A model generated the notes under the pieces. The model had not been told where the DNA came from. It did no database searches and worked only from the letters and a program-made list of their open reading frames with translations. Position numbers and translations under genes: made by a program. A stretch of DNA of 64,000 nucleotides from Lentzea tibetensis (lineage in GTDB: Bacteria > Actinomycetota > Actinomycetes > Mycobacteriales > Pseudonocardiaceae). The DNA lies in NCBI RefSeq assembly GCF_007845675.1, contig NZ_VOBR01000002.1, forward strand, positions 372,001 through 436,000, read 5' to 3'. Positions 34,620 through 43,262 of this stretch are shown piece after piece; the first letter of the stretch is position 1, and each line of letters begins with the position of its first letter.

Positions 34620-34750
34620 TGCGGTGACCAACTGAGACGGGAGGCTCCGGGCTTCCAGCAGGCCGAACGAACCTCGTCCGCAGCGGCACTGAGATGTGGA
34701 GCCGGGAGGGCTTACCTTGGTGCGGCGGATGTCGCGGAAGGTGGGTGACC

Positions 34751-35536
34751 GTGCTGACGACGACGGTGCGGCGGCGGGCGGTGGACGAGCAGATCCGGCG
34801 TCTGGAGTCCCGGCTGGTCCGGGAGCACGACGGTGTGCCGCCGAGCCTGGTGCACGAGTGGATCGAGCACGCGCATGCGCGGTTGGGCGGTGCGCGGGTG
34901 CAGGACTTCGTGCCGTTGCTCGTGGAACGCGCGGTGCGGGCTTCCGCGCGGGACTTTCCGGTTGGTTTGCCGGGAATGTCGGGTACTTACCCGTCGAGTT
35001 GGGCGCGGAACACCGCTCGGCGGCTGCTCGCCGGGAACCTGCCCCGCCGGTGGGCGCACACCTGCGGGGTGGCGCGCCGAGCGGAGCAGGTGGCCCGCGT
35101 GTTGGTGCCGGAGGAACAGGACCTGCTGGTGGCCGCGGCGTGGTTGCACGACATCGGGTACGCGGCCGAACTCGTCGACACGGGACTGCACTCGCTGGAC
35201 GGTGCGCGGTACCTGCTCCGAGCCGGTGTCTCCCGGCGGGTGTGCGGCTTGGTGGCACACCACTCCGGTGCCGCGGCCGTCGCGGAGGTGGTCGGATTGT
35301 CCGAAGGGCTGACGGAGTTCGACGACGACCGCGGCCGCCTCCGTGACGCGCTGTGGTACTGCGACATGACCACCAGTCCCGACGGGCACCCGACGACGGT
35401 GGACGACCGGCTGGCCGAGATCCGCCGCCGACGAGGCCCCGACGACCCCGTCGTCCGCGCTTTGGCGATCAACGTCGAAGAGCGGCTGGCGGCGGTCCGG
35501 CGCACGCACCGGTTGCTGCGCCGGACAACGGTGTGA
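34751..35536 (+). CDS. HD-domain phosphohydrolase-like protein with N-terminal three-helix bundle
   Basis: 261 residues from the GTG at 34751; an alternative GTG lies 6 bp upstream, with GGAAGG before both. Residues ~5-60 resemble the actinobacterial three-helix-bundle dimerization domain (IRRLESRLVREHDG ... VQDFVPLLVERAVR). The HD region follows: RRWAHTCGVARRAEQVARVL supplies the first His, and AAWLHDIGYAAEL the His-Asp pair. LVAHHSGAA contributes a further His pair. Probably a metal-dependent phosphohydrolase of nucleotides or second messengers; substrate unknown. A perfect hairpin follows. Confidence 0.8.
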   Translation: MLTTTVRRRAVDEQIRRLESRLVREHDGVPPSLVHEWIEHAHARLGGARVQDFVPLLVERAVRASARDFPVGLPGMSGTYPSSWARNTARRLLAGNLPRRWAHTCGVARRAEQVARVLVPEEQDLLVAAAWLHDIGYAAELVDTGLHSLDGARYLLRAGVSRRVCGLVAHHSGAAAVAEVVGLSEGLTEFDDDRGRLRDALWYCDMTTSPDGHPTTVDDRLAEIRRRRGPDDPVVRALAINVEERLAAVRRTHRLLRRTTV

Positions 35537-35546
35537 CGGCGGGGCA

Positions 35547-35572
35547 GGTGCCGGGTGCGAGCACCCGGCACC
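35547..35572 (+). terminator. Hairpin terminator after the HD-domain gene
   Basis: Perfect 11-bp stem GGTGCCGGGTG / CACCCGGCACC with a CGAG tetraloop, 10 bp after the stop. Confidence 0.75.
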
Positions 35573-35574
35573 CC

Positions 35575-35720
35575 TGAGCCACACCACGGCGTCGGCGATC
35601 TCGCCGGCCTTCGCGATGCGCCCGAGAGGGTGGGCGGCGATGATCGACTTGAAGGGTTCGGTGTCCGGGTCCTGGCCCGCGATCATCGGGGTTTCCACCA
35701 GACCTGGCGCCACGCGGCCT
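35575..35720 (-). pseudogene. Fragment of a short-chain dehydrogenase C-terminus
   Basis: The minus strand reads RVAPGLVETPMIAGQDP and then HPLGRIAKAGEIADAVVWL, the classic post-catalytic SDR segment. There is no Rossmann N-terminus, no active site and no proper end. It is a truncated relic about 48 residues long, and the hairpin after the HD gene abuts its broken end. Confidence 0.7.
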
Positions 35721-35825
35721 GTACACCGTCGAACCAGGATCACCGTCCGAGAACGCGTTGCGCGCGCTAGCCGGCTGAAGACTGGTGCGGCAATTGGAGG
35801 TTGCGCGAGCGGATCAAGGTTCGTG

Positions 35826-37580
35826 ATGCTGTGGCTCGTGTCCGAGCCAGATGATCTTTCCGCGGTCGAGCGGCAGCTGCGGGAAGCCTTTTCCCGCGGC
35901 GACTTGGTCGACCTGCGTGCCGGTCCGGACGACGGTCCGCACCACGTGGAGACGTGGGACTCCGAGCGTCGGGTGCGCGGCGAGGTGATCGCGGCACTCC
36001 TGTCCGCTCCGGTCACCCCTGCACCGGGCTCGGTGCCCCAGCTGCGGCTGGCCGGCGCCCACGTCACCGGCCGATTGGATCTGAGCCACGCGCGGATCGA
36101 GCATCCGATCCTGTTCGAGCACTGCGTGTTCGACACGAGGATCGTGCTGACCGAGGCGTCCACGCGCAGCTTCCGGCTGCAGGGCTGCGTCTTCCCGTAC
36201 CTCGACGCCACCCGGTTCGAACTGCGCGGTGAGCTGGAGGCGACCGGGTGCGACTTCGGCGGGTTGTCGTTGTACGGCTCGCACGTCTCCGAGATCGAGC
36301 TCAGCGGGTCGCGCATCCGCAGCCTGGACGGCGTGGCGTGGAACGGTGACCTCCTCACCGTGGACGGCGCCGTGTACTGCCACGACATGCATGTCGAGGG
36401 CACGGTGCGGCTCCCCGGCGCGCGCATCGGCGGCTACTTCGAGCTGGACGGGACGCGCATCGTCGGCCGGGACGGCTCGGCGATCAAGGCGTGGGGACTC
36501 GTGGTGGGCCAGGGCTTGTTCTGCCGCACCGGGTACCCGGCGGAACGGGCTCCCTTCACCGTCGACGGCGAGATCGACCTGAGCAACGCGCAGATCAACG
36601 GCCCGCTGCGACTCGACGACGCGATGCTGTCCAATCCGGACGGAGTCACCCTGACCGCCGACCAGATCACCGTCACCGGTGGACTGTTCGGCACGAACCT
36701 CACCTCCCGCGGTGAGATCCGACTGCGTTCCGCTCAGATCAACGGTCCACTGCTCCTCGCCGGCGCCACACTCCACAACCCGCGCGGCACCGCGCTCAAC
36801 GCCGAGCGCGTGCTCGTGAAGAGCGGGTTGTTCTGCCACAACGGATTCACCTGCACCGGACAGCTCCGGTTGACCGGCGCCGACATCGACGGTCAGGTCG
36901 ACCTGGGCGCGGCTCCTCTCGCCGAAGACCCGGACCGGTCACCACGCGCGCCGGCCGCCAGCTCCATCAGAGGCGTCGTCGACCTGCGCCACGCGCGAGT
37001 GGAAACGTTGCGCGACACCGTCGACGCGTGGCCGGACGAACTCCGGCTCAACGGTCTGCGGTACGACCGGCTCAGCCCCGACCTGCCTGCCGGGCAACGC
37101 CTGGCGTGGCTGGCCCGCGACACGACGGGCTACCAGCCGCAACCCTACGAGCAACTGGCCGGTTACTACCGCCGGATCGGACATGACGAGGACGCGCGCC
37201 GGGTCCTGCTGGCTCGCCAGCGCAGGCGCCGCAAGCAGCTCAACTTTCCAGGCAGGACATGGGGGTTCATCCAGGACACCGTCGTCGGATACGGCTACCG
37301 GCCCTGGCTGGCCGGCCTGTGGGTGCTGGCCTTGCTGATCATCGGCACGACCTACTTCGCGGCGAACCGCCCGACCGCTCTGCGTGCCGGTCCCGCGCCC
37401 GACTTCGCCCCGTTCGCGTACGCGCTCGACCTGATCCTGCCCATCGTCAGTCTCGGCCAGGACAACGCCTGGAACCCGCACGGAACCGGACAGGTCGTCG
37501 CCTACGTGCTGATCGTCGCGGGCTGGCTGCTCATCACCGCGGTGCTCGCCGGCATCACCCGAGTCCTGAGCCGCACCTGA
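35826..37580 (+). CDS. Beta-solenoid (pentapeptide-like) membrane protein
   Basis: 584 residues from the ATG at 35826; upstream in-frame codons cover the SDR relic and are not part of it. Residues ~65-400 carry repeating ~20-residue units (LRLAGAHVTGRLDLSHARIE, LSNAQINGPLRLDDAMLSNP, LRSAQINGPLLLAGATLHNP) that predict a right-handed beta-solenoid. A basic linker (RRRRKQL) follows, then two transmembrane segments near residues 492-512 (LAGLWVLALLIIGTTYFAA) and 560-580 (VVAYVLIVAGWLLITAVLAG). Relatives are often labelled membrane-associated oxidoreductases, but no cofactor motif is visible, so function is unknown. Confidence 0.72.
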   Translation: MLWLVSEPDDLSAVERQLREAFSRGDLVDLRAGPDDGPHHVETWDSERRVRGEVIAALLSAPVTPAPGSVPQLRLAGAHVTGRLDLSHARIEHPILFEHCVFDTRIVLTEASTRSFRLQGCVFPYLDATRFELRGELEATGCDFGGLSLYGSHVSEIELSGSRIRSLDGVAWNGDLLTVDGAVYCHDMHVEGTVRLPGARIGGYFELDGTRIVGRDGSAIKAWGLVVGQGLFCRTGYPAERAPFTVDGEIDLSNAQINGPLRLDDAMLSNPDGVTLTADQITVTGGLFGTNLTSRGEIRLRSAQINGPLLLAGATLHNPRGTALNAERVLVKSGLFCHNGFTCTGQLRLTGADIDGQVDLGAAPLAEDPDRSPRAPAASSIRGVVDLRHARVETLRDTVDAWPDELRLNGLRYDRLSPDLPAGQRLAWLARDTTGYQPQPYEQLAGYYRRIGHDEDARRVLLARQRRRRKQLNFPGRTWGFIQDTVVGYGYRPWLAGLWVLALLIIGTTYFAANRPTALRAGPAPDFAPFAYALDLILPIVSLGQDNAWNPHGTGQVVAYVLIVAGWLLITAVLAGITRVLSRT

Positions 37581-37610
37581 CGGCGACCATCAGCGGCCCG
37601 GAAAGATTCC

Positions 37611-38144
37611 TCAGACCCTGACGGTGCGGGCCATCGCCGCGAAGCCCCGGTCGCCGGGATGCAGGTGGTCGCCGGAGTCGAACTCGGGCTTGAGCCGCTG
37701 CGGGTCCGCCGGGTCGCGGACGGTGGCGTCGAAGTCGGCCACGTCGTCGAACAACGGGCTGGTGTCTGCTGGATGTCGTTGATGCCCTCGAACACGATCA
37801 GCGTGCGCACACCGGACTGGTTCAGCACGTCGCGGTCGAGCCGGGCGCCCGCGCTGCCTCCGTCGAGCAGCAGGCGGTTGCCGCTCAGACCCGCGTTGAG
37901 CACGCCGGTGCGATGGTTGATCCGGTCGGCGAGCTGGTCGGGCCAACGGAGGTTGGCGCCCCACGTGGAGTTCGCGCCGTCGGTGATCGAGTCGCCGAGC
38001 GCGATGCGTTCGACAGCCGCACGCGCACCTCGCGCCCACCGGCGCTGGTTGTGCACGATGTTGCGGATCGAGAAGTTCGGACAGCCGTTGTCCGTGCCGG
38101 GAACCCCGATCGCGGGCGGTGCCGCCGATCTTCCGGTTCTGTCC
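37611..38144 (-). pseudogene. Broken SGNH/GDSL hydrolase with internal deletion
   Basis: The minus strand carries block I RIALGDSITDGANSTWG and block II VLNAGLSGNRLLLDGGSAG. Block III follows as LIVFEGINDIQQ and block V as DHLHPGDRGFAAMARTVRV plus stop. Between blocks III and V the frame changes and roughly 80-90 residues of the usual fold are missing. The 5' end is also cut before the signal peptide. All catalytic blocks are still recognisable, so inactivation is fairly recent. Confidence 0.8.
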
Positions 38145-38174
38145 CGCACCAGCCGACGAGGTAGGGTCCGTCCG

Positions 38175-39023
38175 GTGGGTGAGATCGTTCGCATCGGGGT
38201 GTTCTACGACGGCACGTGGTTCGCCTACCTCAGTGACTTCTACGCCACCGCTCACCCGAGGGCGGCCCGGATCTCGCTCGACGGTCTCCACGACGCAGTG
38301 CGCTGGTACGTCCACACCGAGACCGGTCGTCCACTCGAGGACTGCGTGGTGCAGGAGGCGCATTACGTGCGCGGCCGCATCGAGACCCCGGCCACGTCCT
38401 TCGACGCGGTGCTGGCCGCCGCGGGCGTCACCCGGCACGACCTGCCTCTCCACGGTGGCAAGGAGAAGGGCGTCGACGTCCACTTCGCGCTCGAGGCGTG
38501 GGAACGCGCCACGACGGTGCCGCTGCACTGGGTCGTGCTGCTCACGGGAGACTCGGACTTCGCTCCGCTCGCGGCCCGGCTCACCGGGCGCGGCGTGCAC
38601 GTGATCGTGCCGGTCGTCGACGTGCGGACGTCCGAGGGTTCGCCGCCGCCCGCCTGGACACCGCGCACTGCGGCCCCGCTGCGCGCCGCGACGACGTTCA
38701 CGCCTGGTTTCGACGCGCTGTTCGCACCCGCCGACCGGCCCGGCTACCCGCTGCGGCACCCCTTCGTGCGGTCCTCCGAGGCGGTCGCTTCTCCGGTGGG
38801 CTCGCCTCGTGGCCGCAGGCGAGGCACCGCGACCGGCTGGAAGGCCGGGCAGCCGCACGGGTTCATCACCGACACCCGTGGTGGTTCGTGGTTCGTGTCC
38901 CGCGACGATCTGCCCGACGGTCAGACCTGGTTGCCGATGGGGACGCCGGTGTCGTTCACCGGATCGCCCGCGCCGGCACCGGGCAGGAAGTACCCGCGGG
39001 CGTACTCGGTCCGCCCTGAATGA
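38175..39023 (+). CDS. NYN-domain (PIN-like) nuclease with C-terminal OB/cold-shock-like domain
   Basis: 282 residues from the GTG at 38175. NYN/LabA-type fold: VFYDGTWF (Asp12), GKEKGVDVHFALEAWE (metal-binding Asp) and VVLLTGDSDFAPLAARLTG, whose GDSDF motif carries the acidic catalytic residues. After a proline-rich linker, residues ~225-282 (GFITDTRGGSWFVSRDD ... GTPVSFTGSP) look like a cold-shock OB-fold. An RNA-cleaving domain fused to an RNA-binding OB domain suggests RNA processing or decay. No antitoxin-like partner is adjacent. Confidence 0.82.
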   Translation: MGEIVRIGVFYDGTWFAYLSDFYATAHPRAARISLDGLHDAVRWYVHTETGRPLEDCVVQEAHYVRGRIETPATSFDAVLAAAGVTRHDLPLHGGKEKGVDVHFALEAWERATTVPLHWVVLLTGDSDFAPLAARLTGRGVHVIVPVVDVRTSEGSPPPAWTPRTAAPLRAATTFTPGFDALFAPADRPGYPLRHPFVRSSEAVASPVGSPRGRRRGTATGWKAGQPHGFITDTRGGSWFVSRDDLPDGQTWLPMGTPVSFTGSPAPAPGRKYPRAYSVRPE

Positions 39024-39041
39024 CCGGCCGCGACCTCAGGA

Positions 39042-40187
39042 CTACGGCTTGTCCGCGACCTTGATCTTGCCCTCGATGATCTGGAGCCGGTAGCCCTCGA
39101 GGATGCCCTGCAGCTTCGCGTCGATCTTGCCACCTGACGTGGCATAGCCGACACCGTTCACCTTCAGGTCGAAGACCTTCGGCAGCGACGCGAGGTCGTT
39201 CCGCGCGGCGGCCTTGAAGAAGTCGTACACCGCGACGTCGACGCGCTTGAGGCTCGACGCGACGATGACGTCCCTGGTGTTCGCGAGCGCAGGCTGGTTG
39301 TACTGGTCGGCGTCACACCCGATCGCCAGCGCACCCGCCTGCTTCACCGCGGAGAAGACGCCGATGCCGGACGCGCCCGCGGCGGGGTAGAGGACGTCCG
39401 CGCCCTTGTCGAGCAGACCGTTCGCGGCCTCCTGGCCCTTCGCGGGGTCCTGGAAGCCAGTGAAGTCACCGGCCGGGGTGAGGTACTTCTTCTCGACCTC
39501 GATCTTCGGGGCGGCGGTCTTCGCACCCTGGAAGTAGCCGGCCTCGAACTTCTGGATCAGCGGGATGTCGACGCCGCCGACGAAGCCCACATGGCACTTC
39601 TTGCTCTGGTACGCGGCGACGACGCCGGCCAGGAACGCCCCCTCCTGCTCGGCGAAGACCAGCGGCGTGACGTTGGCCGCGCCCTCGACGGCCGAGTCCA
39701 CCAGGCCGAACTCGACGTTCGGGAACAGCGGCGCGACGACCTTCAGGGCCTCGGTGTACGCGAAGCCGACCCCGACGATCGGGTTGAAGCCCTCGGACGC
39801 GAGCTGGCGCAGCCGGGTCTGCTTGGCCGACTCGTCCTCGTTCGGGGCGGCGGAGAGCTCGCGGGTGTTCTCCTTCTTGACCCCCATGTCCTTGATCGCC
39901 TGGTCGAACCCGGCGGCGGCGAGGTCGTTGAACGACGCGTCGCCACGGCCACCGATGTCGTAGGCCAGACCGATCTTGAGCGCACTGCCGTCGACCTTCT
40001 CGCCGTTGGCGGCGGCGCTGGTGCTCGAGGTGGCGGGCGCACTGGGTGCCGACGAGAACTCGCACGCGGCACCAGCGGCGTTGGTCGACCCGGTGCCACC
40101 GCCGGAGTCCTTCGCGCAGGCGCTCACCACCATGAGGCCGGTCAACGCGATCGCGGCGACAGCGGTACCACGTGTACGACGGCGCAC
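39042..40187 (-). CDS. BMP/PnrA-family substrate-binding lipoprotein
   Basis: 381 residues. The lipoprotein signal ends at the lipobox VVSAC (Cys24), followed by a Gly/Ser-rich tether. BMP-domain blocks are GLAYDIGGRGDASFNDLAAA, VGFAYTEALKVVAPLFPNV, HVGFVGGVDIPLIQKFEAGY and LYPAAGASGIGVFSA. This is the Med/PnrA family that captures purine nucleosides for ABC importers. Normally its ATPase and two permeases are adjacent; none is here, so it must work with a transporter elsewhere. Confidence 0.9.
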   Translation of the reverse strand: MRRRTRGTAVAAIALTGLMVVSACAKDSGGGTGSTNAAGAACEFSSAPSAPATSSTSAAANGEKVDGSALKIGLAYDIGGRGDASFNDLAAAGFDQAIKDMGVKKENTRELSAAPNEDESAKQTRLRQLASEGFNPIVGVGFAYTEALKVVAPLFPNVEFGLVDSAVEGAANVTPLVFAEQEGAFLAGVVAAYQSKKCHVGFVGGVDIPLIQKFEAGYFQGAKTAAPKIEVEKKYLTPAGDFTGFQDPAKGQEAANGLLDKGADVLYPAAGASGIGVFSAVKQAGALAIGCDADQYNQPALANTRDVIVASSLKRVDVAVYDFFKAAARNDLASLPKVFDLKVNGVGYATSGGKIDAKLQGILEGYRLQIIEGKIKVADKP

Positions 40188-40379
40188 GGCTCGTCTACCT
40201 CCCCGTTCGTCGAGCAGACGCGGCCTCTGAAGGTCGCATCAGGGCTGGACCGTACCGCCTCGCCGCGGTCGGTCGGACGAGCGCTCACCTGCTGGGAACG
40301 GCCTGAGCGCCAAGTAACGTTTCGATAACGTAAGGCACTTGGGTGTGTTGTCCTTAGTCGTTTCTCCGTAGTCCCGATC

Positions 40380-41264
40380 GTGCAACCAGTGAGAGATGAG
40401 GCGCCCTCGGCCCGCCGTTCTTCGGTCGTAGTTCTCGGTTGCCTGATCTTCACGCTCCTGACGACAGGCGTCTCGGCTGGACAACCCGCATCCGGCGAAG
40501 TTCAGCAACCGTCGTCCACCTCCGTGTCCACACCGCCGCCAGGTAGCGGCGGCAAGGACGACGAGGTGGTCGAGACTCAGTGGGGCCCGCTCGGGCCCGC
40601 GGACAGGGACCTGCTCTTCAAGGTGAAGCAGGCGGGTCTCTGGGAGATGCCCGCGGCGGACAAGGTCGGGCAGAAGTCGACGAACCCCAAGTTCACGGAG
40701 GCGGCGAAGACCATCAGGAGCGGCCACGTGCTGCTCGATCGCGTGGTCAACCGCGCGGGACTCCTGCTCGGAGTCGACCTGCCCCAGGAACCGAACTCCG
40801 ACCAGCAGGGGTGGCTCGGCGAGATGGACGCCGCCGCCGCGGGCGACGAGTTCGAGGCCGTGTTCGCCAACCGGCTGCGCGCGGCGCACGGGAAGGTCTA
40901 CGGAGTCGTCGCGGGGATGAGGGCGGGCACCAGGAACGAACTGATCCGCATCCTGGCCAACCAGGCGATGATCACGGTCCTGGAGCACATCACCGCACTG
41001 GAAGCCACCGGTCGCGTCGACTTCAACAGCCTTCCTTCTCCCGCGGTCGCCGCCCCGACGTCGGACCAGGCCGCCGCGGACGGCGGGGTGACTCCCACCG
41101 TTCCGCCGGGCAGCCGGTTCAACCGCGCTGGGCAGGAGTCAGGTTCGTCGGGTGGCAACGGTGTGCTGATCGCCGCTCTCGCCGTGCTGATCGGCTCGCT
41201 GGTCGGCATGCGGTTCCTCAAGCGCACGAAGAAGAAGGCGTCACGCAGACACGCCCAGGTCTGA
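40380..41264 (+). CDS. Secreted, membrane-anchored DUF4142-like protein
   Basis: 294 residues, GTG start. The N-terminal signal segment is RRSSVVVLGCLIFTLLTTGV, followed by a Ser/Pro/Thr-rich stretch. A helical DUF4142-like domain spans ~70-215 (LGPADRDLLFKVKQAGLWEM, AAKTIRSGHVLLDRVVNRAG). A low-complexity Pro/Ser/Gly linker precedes a C-terminal transmembrane helix (GVLIAALAVLIGSLVGMRFL) and a Lys/Arg tail (KRTKKKASRRHAQV). The topology is an extracytoplasmic domain tethered by its C-terminus. Function unknown. Confidence 0.7.
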   Translation: MQPVRDEAPSARRSSVVVLGCLIFTLLTTGVSAGQPASGEVQQPSSTSVSTPPPGSGGKDDEVVETQWGPLGPADRDLLFKVKQAGLWEMPAADKVGQKSTNPKFTEAAKTIRSGHVLLDRVVNRAGLLLGVDLPQEPNSDQQGWLGEMDAAAAGDEFEAVFANRLRAAHGKVYGVVAGMRAGTRNELIRILANQAMITVLEHITALEATGRVDFNSLPSPAVAAPTSDQAAADGGVTPTVPPGSRFNRAGQESGSSGGNGVLIAALAVLIGSLVGMRFLKRTKKKASRRHAQV

Positions 41265-41292
41265 AAGCGTCGCAGTCTCCACGGTGGACGGT

Positions 41293-41895
41293 CTAGCCGA
41301 CCGAGTCCTGCGGCCGTTCGGCGGTGTGCTCCACGACCACCTGGTCGATGGTCTCATCGGTCAGCGCCCACGGTCGGCCGTTCACCACGAGCACGGCGGT
41401 CAGCCTGAGCGTCAGGCGTGGTCCTCGGTGTGCGTCGTGGGTCGGTGCGCAGACCGATGTGTCGGGCCGCCGGTAGACGCCGTGCGGCTGCAAGGCGAAT
41501 CCCAGCGGTACCCGCTGGATCTGCTCGACCACCTCGCGCGGCATGCGTCTGGTCACCACCAACGCGTTCGCCGTCGCGATCCTCACGGGACTGCCGCCGA
41601 GCCGTGCCCACAGTTCGCCCTGGCGGTAGGGGAGCGGGGTGCCCGCGCCGAGATCGAGCTTCCTCGCTTCCTGCAAGGTGATTCCCCGCCTTCGCGTGTC
41701 GATCAGCTGATGTGCGACCTGCGTGCCGAGCCAGGTGCTGAGTGTCGTGATGAGACTGTTGCTCGTCTGCACGAGTGCGGCCAGGCGGCGCATCCGAGCT
41801 TCGACGTCGACGGTGTTCGGCAGCATGGCGGCATCGAACACCTGTTCGACACAAGCCGTCAACTCGGATGGGCGGGCCACGACCACAACGACCAA
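41293..41895 (-). CDS. Hypothetical protein, possibly chorismate-lyase-like fold
   Basis: 200 residues. RREVV-type motifs are absent, but the ordering of LDLGAGTPLPYRQGELWARL, RIATANALVVTRRMPREVV and LGFALQPHGVYRRPDTSV vaguely recalls UbiC/UTRA-type ligand domains. There is no HTH, signal or membrane segment. The first ~23 residues may be non-coding, with an internal ATG giving MLPNTVDVEARMRR. Family assignment is weak. Confidence 0.5.
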   Translation of the reverse strand: MVVVVVARPSELTACVEQVFDAAMLPNTVDVEARMRRLAALVQTSNSLITTLSTWLGTQVAHQLIDTRRRGITLQEARKLDLGAGTPLPYRQGELWARLGGSPVRIATANALVVTRRMPREVVEQIQRVPLGFALQPHGVYRRPDTSVCAPTHDAHRGPRLTLRLTAVLVVNGRPWALTDETIDQVVVEHTAERPQDSVG

Positions 41896-42000
41896 TACGG
41901 CCTATGCGACCGCATGCTTAACCACCCCGGAGTCCGGCCATAGCCTGAATCTGGACATGGCGTGCGCACAGGGACAACGGCTCGGCTGAGGAGCAGCGCA

Positions 42001-42339
42001 ATGGGATCCGCCACCACGGATGACACCACGTTCCTGAGGCGCTTCGTCGAGCTCGCTCCGGTCCTCCTGGCCGCCACCGAGCCCGAGCGGCTGCCCGACC
42101 GGCCAGGCGCCGCAGAGGTAGACGAGATGCTCACCGCCGTCGGCGCGCTCACCGCCGCCGTCGACCACGTCCTCACCCACCTCGGCAACACCGTCCAGGG
42201 CGAACGGCGTTACGCCAAGGCTTGCCGCTCGATCGTCCTCGCCCGCGAGTGCGCCCGCTGGATGTGCGGTGACATCACCACCGCGGCCGCCGCGCTGCAC
42301 GACAACCGTGCCGACCCCGGCCGCGGACAGGACCACTGA
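42001..42339 (+). CDS. Small hypothetical helical protein
   Basis: 112 residues from the ATG at 42001 with GAGGAG 7 bp upstream. Almost entirely alpha-helical (FLRRFVELAPVLLAATEPER, MLTAVGALTAAVDHVLTHLG, SIVLARECARWMCGDITTAA) with two Cys and no known motif. Third-position GC and the ribosome-binding site support it as a real gene. Function not recognised. Confidence 0.6.
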   Translation: MGSATTDDTTFLRRFVELAPVLLAATEPERLPDRPGAAEVDEMLTAVGALTAAVDHVLTHLGNTVQGERRYAKACRSIVLARECARWMCGDITTAAAALHDNRADPGRGQDH

Positions 42340-42363
42340 GCGCCGGGGCCGGCCGGAGACGGG

Positions 42364-43131
42364 CTACTCGTTGCGGTAGGCCTTCATGTCGCGCAGCAAC
42401 AGATAGGTGTCCTGGAGCTGACCGGAGTCGCCCAGGGAGCGGTAGATGCCCCACTTCGGGTGCGCCTGGCTGCCGCCGAGCCAGGTGTCGAAGCCGGATC
42501 GGGACGCGTTGACCACGGTGGTGCCGTTGTCCTTGAGCGAGTAGCGCAGGCTGCCGCTGTCGGCGACCTTCATCTCGATCTCCACGTCGATCCACTTGTT
42601 GCGCAGCGGCGCGAGGTCCGTGACGCCGAGCTTCGCCTGTCCCGCACCGAAGAGACGCATCTCGACGGTTTCCCTGCTGCCCGCGCGGTACAACGACATC
42701 GTCACCACCGGCGAGGCCACGCCGGTGTGCTTGACCTGGAAGATGTGCGTGAAGCTGGTCGTCGCCTTCAGCGTCGGCGGGACGAACATCTGGTAGTTGT
42801 AGCGCCAGGTCTCGCCCTTCTTCATGTCGACGCGGCTGCCGTTCTTGGCCATGCCGCGCACCTCCTGGCGCTGGCGGTCCGAACCGTCCCGATCAGACTT
42901 GTGCATCACGAACCGGTACTGCGCCGACTCGGCGAAGATGTGCTTGACACCCGAATGCGAGCCGGAGCGGTCGTCCTCGACACCCGCGAACGCCTTCAGG
43001 CCGTCCACGCCGGGATCAGGGTTCCAGCGCAACGCGAACGCGGCCGACGCGATCCCCGGCATCAACGGGGTCGCCGCAGCGGCGAGCACTCCGGCCCGCA
43101 ACGCGATGCGGCGGTTGAACATGTTCTGCAC
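42364..43131 (-). CDS. Tat-exported polysaccharide-lyase-like jelly-roll protein
   Basis: 255 residues from the GTG at 43131, which has GGAGG 5 bp upstream (an ATG lies three codons later). The twin-arginine-type leader NRRIALRAGVLAAAATP precedes a cleavage region ASA. The mature part is a beta-jelly roll: FVMHKSDRDGSDRQRQEVRG, YNYQMFVPPTLKATTSFTHI, FQVKHTGVASPVVTMSLYRA, then KWGIYRSL near the end. This resembles PL7/PL20-like (alginate/glucuronan) lyases and heparin-lyase-I-fold proteins. Activity and substrate are not proven by sequence alone. Confidence 0.72.
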   Translation of the reverse strand: MQNMFNRRIALRAGVLAAAATPLMPGIASAAFALRWNPDPGVDGLKAFAGVEDDRSGSHSGVKHIFAESAQYRFVMHKSDRDGSDRQRQEVRGMAKNGSRVDMKKGETWRYNYQMFVPPTLKATTSFTHIFQVKHTGVASPVVTMSLYRAGSRETVEMRLFGAGQAKLGVTDLAPLRNKWIDVEIEMKVADSGSLRYSLKDNGTTVVNASRSGFDTWLGGSQAHPKWGIYRSLGDSGQLQDTYLLLRDMKAYRNE

Positions 43132-43262
43132 AACACCCTCCTCGAAACTCGTGCGGCGGTTTCGAGGCGGCGGTGCATCCACAGTCACCAATGTGACCTG
43201 ACGTGTCAAGCACGCTGGCCGTGCGCGCCGGCCTCGCGAGGCGACGCGCACGGCCGCTCAGG

